64,000 bases of DNA, from positions 62,001-126,000 of the forward strand of contig PABI01000030.1 in NCBI GenBank assembly GCA_002699125.1, given 5' to 3'. This stretch comes from Anaerolineaceae bacterium. GTDB taxonomy: Bacteria > Chloroflexota > Anaerolineae > Promineifilales > Promineifilaceae. How positions within the stretch are numbered: position 1 is the first letter of the stretch; each line of letters opens with the position of its first letter. A program made the translations under genes and the position numbers. Shown piece after piece: positions 60,998-64,000 of the stretch. The notes under the pieces were generated by a model. It was not told the DNA's origin. It did no database searches and was given only the letters and a program-made list of their open reading frames with translations.

Positions 60998-61948
60998 TTA
61001 ATGATCCACGGCTTCATCAAAATTTGTTAGGCCAACTTCGGCATAGAGAGCCTTTACCGGATTTATCAACGGTTCGAGCAAAGTTGCGACGGGATCTTTG
61101 TTTACCAGGTTGATTTGAGAAAGCAGCTCCTGCGCAGCGTGATAACGCTGCAAAAACTGATCGATGCTGTAACTAACAGCCCCACTACGAATCAAAATCC
61201 TCTGGGCCTCGGCCAAAGCTTTTGGATTAGCGATATGACGGCGCAAGGCAATAAATTGTTCACGGTCAGGATGGTCTACCAGGTGAGCAAATAAAATTGG
61301 TAAGGGAAACCGCCCTTGCAGCCAATCAGGATTGGCAGGCGTTTCTAATGTATCGTTCAAATCATCATGAATCTGAATCATTTCTCCGTAAAGTCCCCCA
61401 AATTCAGCCAGCTGCTCGGCCGTAAACATGGAGGCTCCACCTAAGAGAGCCCCAACGTATAGTGCTGCCCTGAAAAATGGCGAGCTTTTTGACCGTACCA
61501 AGTGCCAGTAAGCTGCTTCATCAGACGGATTTTGCACATCCAGATACTGCCCCCAAGCAGTCTGGGATAACATTTCATTAAGTGCATTTACGGCCGTTAT
61601 CCTCACCATCTCCTGTTTATTCCGGGTGAGTGCTTCGGTACCTATAGCTGCTAAGGCAACAGCCATATTTGCGGCAGACGGCATACCAATCCGCTGGTAT
61701 TCACCACGAGGATCGTCATCAAGCATGTCATCGACCAGAATAATACTCATCTGAGCGCAGGCAATAGCAGCTACAGCTGGCGTAGCTTGGTCAGCCGTGC
61801 CACCAACAGCCAGACAGGCCCTGAGAGGTAATTGCCAATCTGGCAATTTTTTTGCCGTCACTCGCTGGATACAAGTTTCAATCTCTGGCCAGGATTGCAC
61901 GACCGGTATTTCTCTTAAGAATGTTTCTGTTGCTCGATAAATGTCCAT
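60998..61948 (-). CDS. ComQ-like isoprenyl transferase
   Basis: 316 residues (Bacillus ComQ is about 300). Polyprenyl-synthase fold: first Asp-rich motif SIILVDDMLDDDPRGEYQR (about 75), GEMIQIHDDLNDTLETP as second Asp-rich motif (about 190), and an extended N-terminal helix. An RBS AGGAG lies nine bases before the ATG. It has no adjacent terpene or carotenoid genes; instead a 52-residue peptide gene lies directly upstream on the same strand. ComQ adds a farnesyl or geranyl group to a Trp of the ComX peptide, and I propose the same here. An ordinary geranyl/farnesyl diphosphate synthase is the alternative. Confidence 0.7.
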   Translation of the reverse strand: MDIYRATETFLREIPVVQSWPEIETCIQRVTAKKLPDWQLPLRACLAVGGTADQATPAVAAIACAQMSIILVDDMLDDDPRGEYQRIGMPSAANMAVALAAIGTEALTRNKQEMVRITAVNALNEMLSQTAWGQYLDVQNPSDEAAYWHLVRSKSSPFFRAALYVGALLGGASMFTAEQLAEFGGLYGEMIQIHDDLNDTLETPANPDWLQGRFPLPILFAHLVDHPDREQFIALRRHIANPKALAEAQRILIRSGAVSYSIDQFLQRYHAAQELLSQINLVNKDPVATLLEPLINPVKALYAEVGLTNFDEAVDH

Positions 61949-61967
61949 GATTAATTTCTCCTGAAAT

Positions 61968-61993
61968 GCCGGTCAGGGAAATCCCTGACCGGC
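61968..61993. promoter_or_regulatory. Hairpin between ComX-like and ComQ-like genes
   Basis: GCCGGTCAGGG (61968-61978) pairs with CCCTGACCGGC (61983-61993), 11 perfect bases around AAAT. No T-run follows on the minus strand. It may stabilise the upstream message or hold back read-through so that more peptide than enzyme is made. Confidence 0.6.
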
Positions 61994-62009
61994 TATTTTG
62001 GTTTACCTC

Positions 62010-62168
62010 TTATTCAATTGTGGTGGAAGGCCACACGCCCCAAGAAGGTGCCCCCTTCAGGGCAACTACCTGCGACAACGTCACCTTCGTCAAACAACCC
62101 AGGTTGTTCCAATACTGAGTTTTGTCTTTTTGAGTTGTTAAAAACAGCCGATTATAAAATGCTTGCAT
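62010..62168 (-). CDS. ComX-like signalling peptide precursor
   Basis: 52 residues, start ATG 62168 with GGAGG nine bases upstream. Begins MQAFYNRLFLTTQKDKTQYW, middle NNLGCLTKVTLSQVVALKG, end APSWGVWPSTTIE. It shares with Bacillus ComX the length (about 55), an MQ start, a central Cys followed by Leu (position 25; about 24 in ComX) and Trp near the C-terminus (43 and 46 here). In ComX that Trp is prenylated by ComQ and the C-terminal 6-10 residues are released. The gene lies directly upstream of the ComQ-like gene. Too short to be found by ordinary length cut-offs. Confidence 0.6.
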   Translation of the reverse strand: MQAFYNRLFLTTQKDKTQYWNNLGCLTKVTLSQVVALKGAPSWGVWPSTTIE

Positions 62169-62318
62169 GGTTACATACCTCCATATTTGTACAAGTTACA
62201 ACAACTAACGATAATAGGGGTCCAACGGATACTTTGTCTAACTGTGAAGCATCACCTCCTTTTCACATTCTGAGTTCGGTAATAACTCAAATCTGACAGG
62301 TTGTTGCCTGATCTAATA
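62169..62318. promoter_or_regulatory. Divergent control region of comX-like and comP-like genes, with mini-frame
   Basis: On the minus strand AAGGAGGTG is directly followed by ATG CTT CAC AGT TAG (62252 down to 62238), a five-codon frame with an unusually perfect ribosome site, 70 bases ahead of the peptide gene. It may be a leader peptide controlling translation or transcription of the peptide gene. No clear -35/-10 pair seen. Confidence 0.4.
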
Positions 62319-64000
62319 ATGAAAACTCTCAACGACTTTTGGCCACGCTTTCTCGAACGTGTACTGCCCTGGCTGGTCTTGTTCGTCGTAGTTGCCTATA
62401 CAATTGCTCGATTTGTTTATGTGCCTTACTTGGGGTTTGTCTACACCTCTGAAGGCGAAGTGATAGAGCTGTATGACACCAGTCTAGAAGGTGAACAACT
62501 CCAGCTAGGCGACCATATCAAGGCAATCGACAATATTCCCTGGAGTGAGTACGCGACCAGCTCCTCCACAACGCTTTTTGGTGAAGTACAACCAGGCAAC
62601 CCTATCTCCATTGAAATCCGGCGTAATCAACGAGATTTAACGGTTAACTGGATATTTCCTGGACCGACGTTTGCTGAACTTGCGCAACGTCTTAACAGCG
62701 AATGGTGGCTGCCGTTTGTTTTTTGGCTGGGTGGTGTGGCCGTTGCCTTACTAATCCGGCCCCGCGATACCAGGTGGCAGTTATTGATTGCCTTTAACTT
62801 CGTGACCGCGATTTGGCTGGCGACTGGCGGCTTTGCTGTGTCTAATATCTGGGGAATTCTTCCCTTGTTCAAATCGGCCGTCTGGCTGTCTGTTCCGGTT
62901 TATCTGAACCTGCATTGGGTTTTTCCCCATCCATTACGAAAACTGCCATCCTGGTTTATCAAGGTTAGTTATGCACCATTCCTTGTGTTGACAGGTCTGG
63001 AGTGGCTAGAGATGCTTCCTAGCACCTTCTACTACACCGGTTTTTTGTTAGCTATTGGTGGTAGTTTAGTGCTGGTTGTAGGTCGTTTCATTATTCGCCC
63101 CAACGAGCGTAGAGAACTCGGTTTGTTTTTGTTAGCTATCTTGCTTGTTTTCCTGCCACCGCTTCTCTTTACGGTTTCCTCATTAGTTGGCTTAGAACTT
63201 CCAGTCTTTGTTCAAGGCGGGGCTTTAATGGCTTCTCCAGCTATCCCCGGTATTTACTTTTTCATTGTTTATCGCTATCAACTGGGACAGTTGCAAAGAC
63301 AAGCGGGGCGACTGGCTAAGGCATATGTTAGCGTCATTTTTGTCGGGACTATCTTTATCATTCTTTCCCCCTTTCTTTTCAATTTTCTTGCCCCAGCCGG
63401 CTCAACATTTTCACTAGGCATCGGATTAACGCTGTTAGCGGCTGTGCTGGCTGTTACCAGCCTGACACCGTTTTTATTGCTGCCAGCCCTCGCTGGTGCT
63501 TACCAAATCAGACACTATGAAACCGAACATTTGTTAGAAATCCGCGCTAATCATCTACTACCATCTTTTCTGTTTTCGGTTTTACTCGTTACGGTTATCA
63601 TAATTCTGGCTATTCTGGCGGAAGCCTACCTTGATTTTCCCGGAGCTACGATACTAACAGTTATTGTCGCTGGAGTTCTAAGCAGCGTCTTTACCGCGTT
63701 TTTTTATGGCCCTTTCCAGCGCTTTATCGACCGCACATTACTGGGGGTTCCTTTGGTTCCGGAAAAACTTTCCCAACAATATTTGGCTCGAATCGTGGTT
63801 AGCTTGAGTAGAGCCGAGTTGGTGAGCGTATTGACAAATCAAGTGCTTCCCACACTCCTGATTCGACAATCAGCTCTGTACTTTACATCGGATCTTCACG
63901 GCGAGTCTCAAGTTGGCCACGCTTTGTACGTTTATGGGTTTCCGTCAGACGAACTGCCCGATAGCTGCTCATTGAACGATTTCTTGTCGCTACCCGAGCA
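62319..64000 (+). CDS. ComP-like multi-pass sensor histidine kinase (C-terminus outside window)
   Basis: 560 residues visible, no stop before the window end. N-terminal helix (about 12-35), then an extracytoplasmic PDZ-like loop (LGFVYTSEGEVIELYDTSLE, LQLGDHIKAIDNIPW, GEVQPGNPISIEIRR, about 36-110), then about nine more helices to residue 470. Then FYGPFQRFIDRTLLGVPLVP and QQYLARIVVSLSRAELVSVLTNQVLPTLLIRQSALYF, the linker that leads into kinase or GAF parts. Bacillus ComP has the same plan of many helices with a PDZ-like outer loop. Divergent from the peptide gene. The kinase domain itself is not visible. Confidence 0.65.
   Translation, partial: MKTLNDFWPRFLERVLPWLVLFVVVAYTIARFVYVPYLGFVYTSEGEVIELYDTSLEGEQLQLGDHIKAIDNIPWSEYATSSSTTLFGEVQPGNPISIEIRRNQRDLTVNWIFPGPTFAELAQRLNSEWWLPFVFWLGGVAVALLIRPRDTRWQLLIAFNFVTAIWLATGGFAVSNIWGILPLFKSAVWLSVPVYLNLHWVFPHPLRKLPSWFIKVSYAPFLVLTGLEWLEMLPSTFYYTGFLLAIGGSLVLVVGRFIIRPNERRELGLFLLAILLVFLPPLLFTVSSLVGLELPVFVQGGALMASPAIPGIYFFIVYRYQLGQLQRQAGRLAKAYVSVIFVGTIFIILSPFLFNFLAPAGSTFSLGIGLTLLAAVLAVTSLTPFLLLPALAGAYQIRHYETEHLLEIRANHLLPSFLFSVLLVTVIIILAILAEAYLDFPGATILTVIVAGVLSSVFTAFFYGPFQRFIDRTLLGVPLVPEKLSQQYLARIVVSLSRAELVSVLTNQVLPTLLIRQSALYFTSDLHGESQVGHALYVYGFPSDELPDSCSLNDFLSLPE

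Noticed and set aside
60998..61948. Carotenoid or terpene pathway prenyl synthase
   Set aside because: No phytoene or squalene-type genes nearby, and the adjacent small Trp-containing gene with a ComP-like sensor favours a ComQ role; kept only as the alternative in the entry.

Overview
The window looks like chromosome from a member of the Chloroflexota, probably the Anaerolineae/Caldilineae/Ardenticatenia side. This is an inference from gene content: an actinobacterial-type inositol-phosphate synthase, a B-family (ba3-type) oxidase operon with a cytochrome b/ferredoxin/MvhD fusion, dodecin, an EAD-like domain protein and many kinase-fold and ABC genes. No rRNA or complete tRNA is present to settle it. 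Bases 1-26.1 kb are GC-rich and saturated with the palindrome ACGGCCGT, about 60 perfect copies by eye in all reading frames. From 26.3 kb rightwards the DNA is more AT-rich and the palindrome is rare.

Left, core-like part. It starts with ino1 (cut by the window edge), a sugar-phosphate isomerase, a YfhO-like membrane protein, a family-39 glycosyltransferase, a family-2 glycosyltransferase and a NagD-like phosphatase. Next comes an ABC export unit of regulator, PLDc_N peptide, ATPase and a YhfC-permease fusion. A kinase-fold protein and a Leloir galactose cluster (galT-galK-galE plus an alpha/beta hydrolase) follow. Last is a minus-strand respiratory operon: Rrf2 regulator, two SCO proteins, oxidase subunits IIa, II and I, heme-O synthase, cytochrome c, and the cytochrome b/Fe-S/MvhD fusion. 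Its transcription runs from 25.6 kb down to 17.6 kb. Intergenic spaces hold two families of short-unit arrays (7-base and 9-base period) folded into inverted repeats.

Accessory part. At 26.3 kb lies the 3' half of a tRNA-Arg(ACG), beginning exactly at the anticodon loop, next to a tyrosine integrase. This is the mark of an integrative element entering to the right. The element carries a partition cassette (RHH protein, ParA, ParB-like partner with embedded palindromes), a replication-relaxation protein, a TraG/VirD4-like ATPase, RadC, a PUR-alpha-like protein, a HigBA-type toxin-antitoxin pair, a large secreted metalloprotease and many small unknown genes. Several intergenic stretches are chains of hairpins. 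Two of them (about 40.0 and 42.9 kb) are copies of one structured element whose stems show compensatory changes, each placed just upstream of a small gene. A hybrid histidine kinase and several unknown genes with a few ACGGCCGT copies occupy 45.5-51.7 kb, so this part is mosaic. The other end of the element is not in the window.

Right end, 51.9-64 kb: the most interesting part. A minus-strand block encodes a methyltransferase, a GTP cyclohydrolase II-RibD reductase fusion, a WD40 protein, a VOC protein, a Gfo/Idh/MocA oxidoreductase, a flavin-reductase-like protein and a kinase-fold protein. The first three match the ToxA-ToxB-ToxC logic of toxoflavin clusters. Immediately beside it is a set resembling Bacillus ComQXPA quorum sensing: a ComA-like response regulator, a ComQ-like isoprenyl synthase, a 52-residue ComX-like precursor with two tryptophans near its C-terminus, and a divergent ComP-like membrane sensor with a PDZ-like loop that runs off the window. 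I infer that this is a prenyl-peptide signalling system in a non-Firmicute, possibly controlling the neighbouring azapteridine-type cluster.
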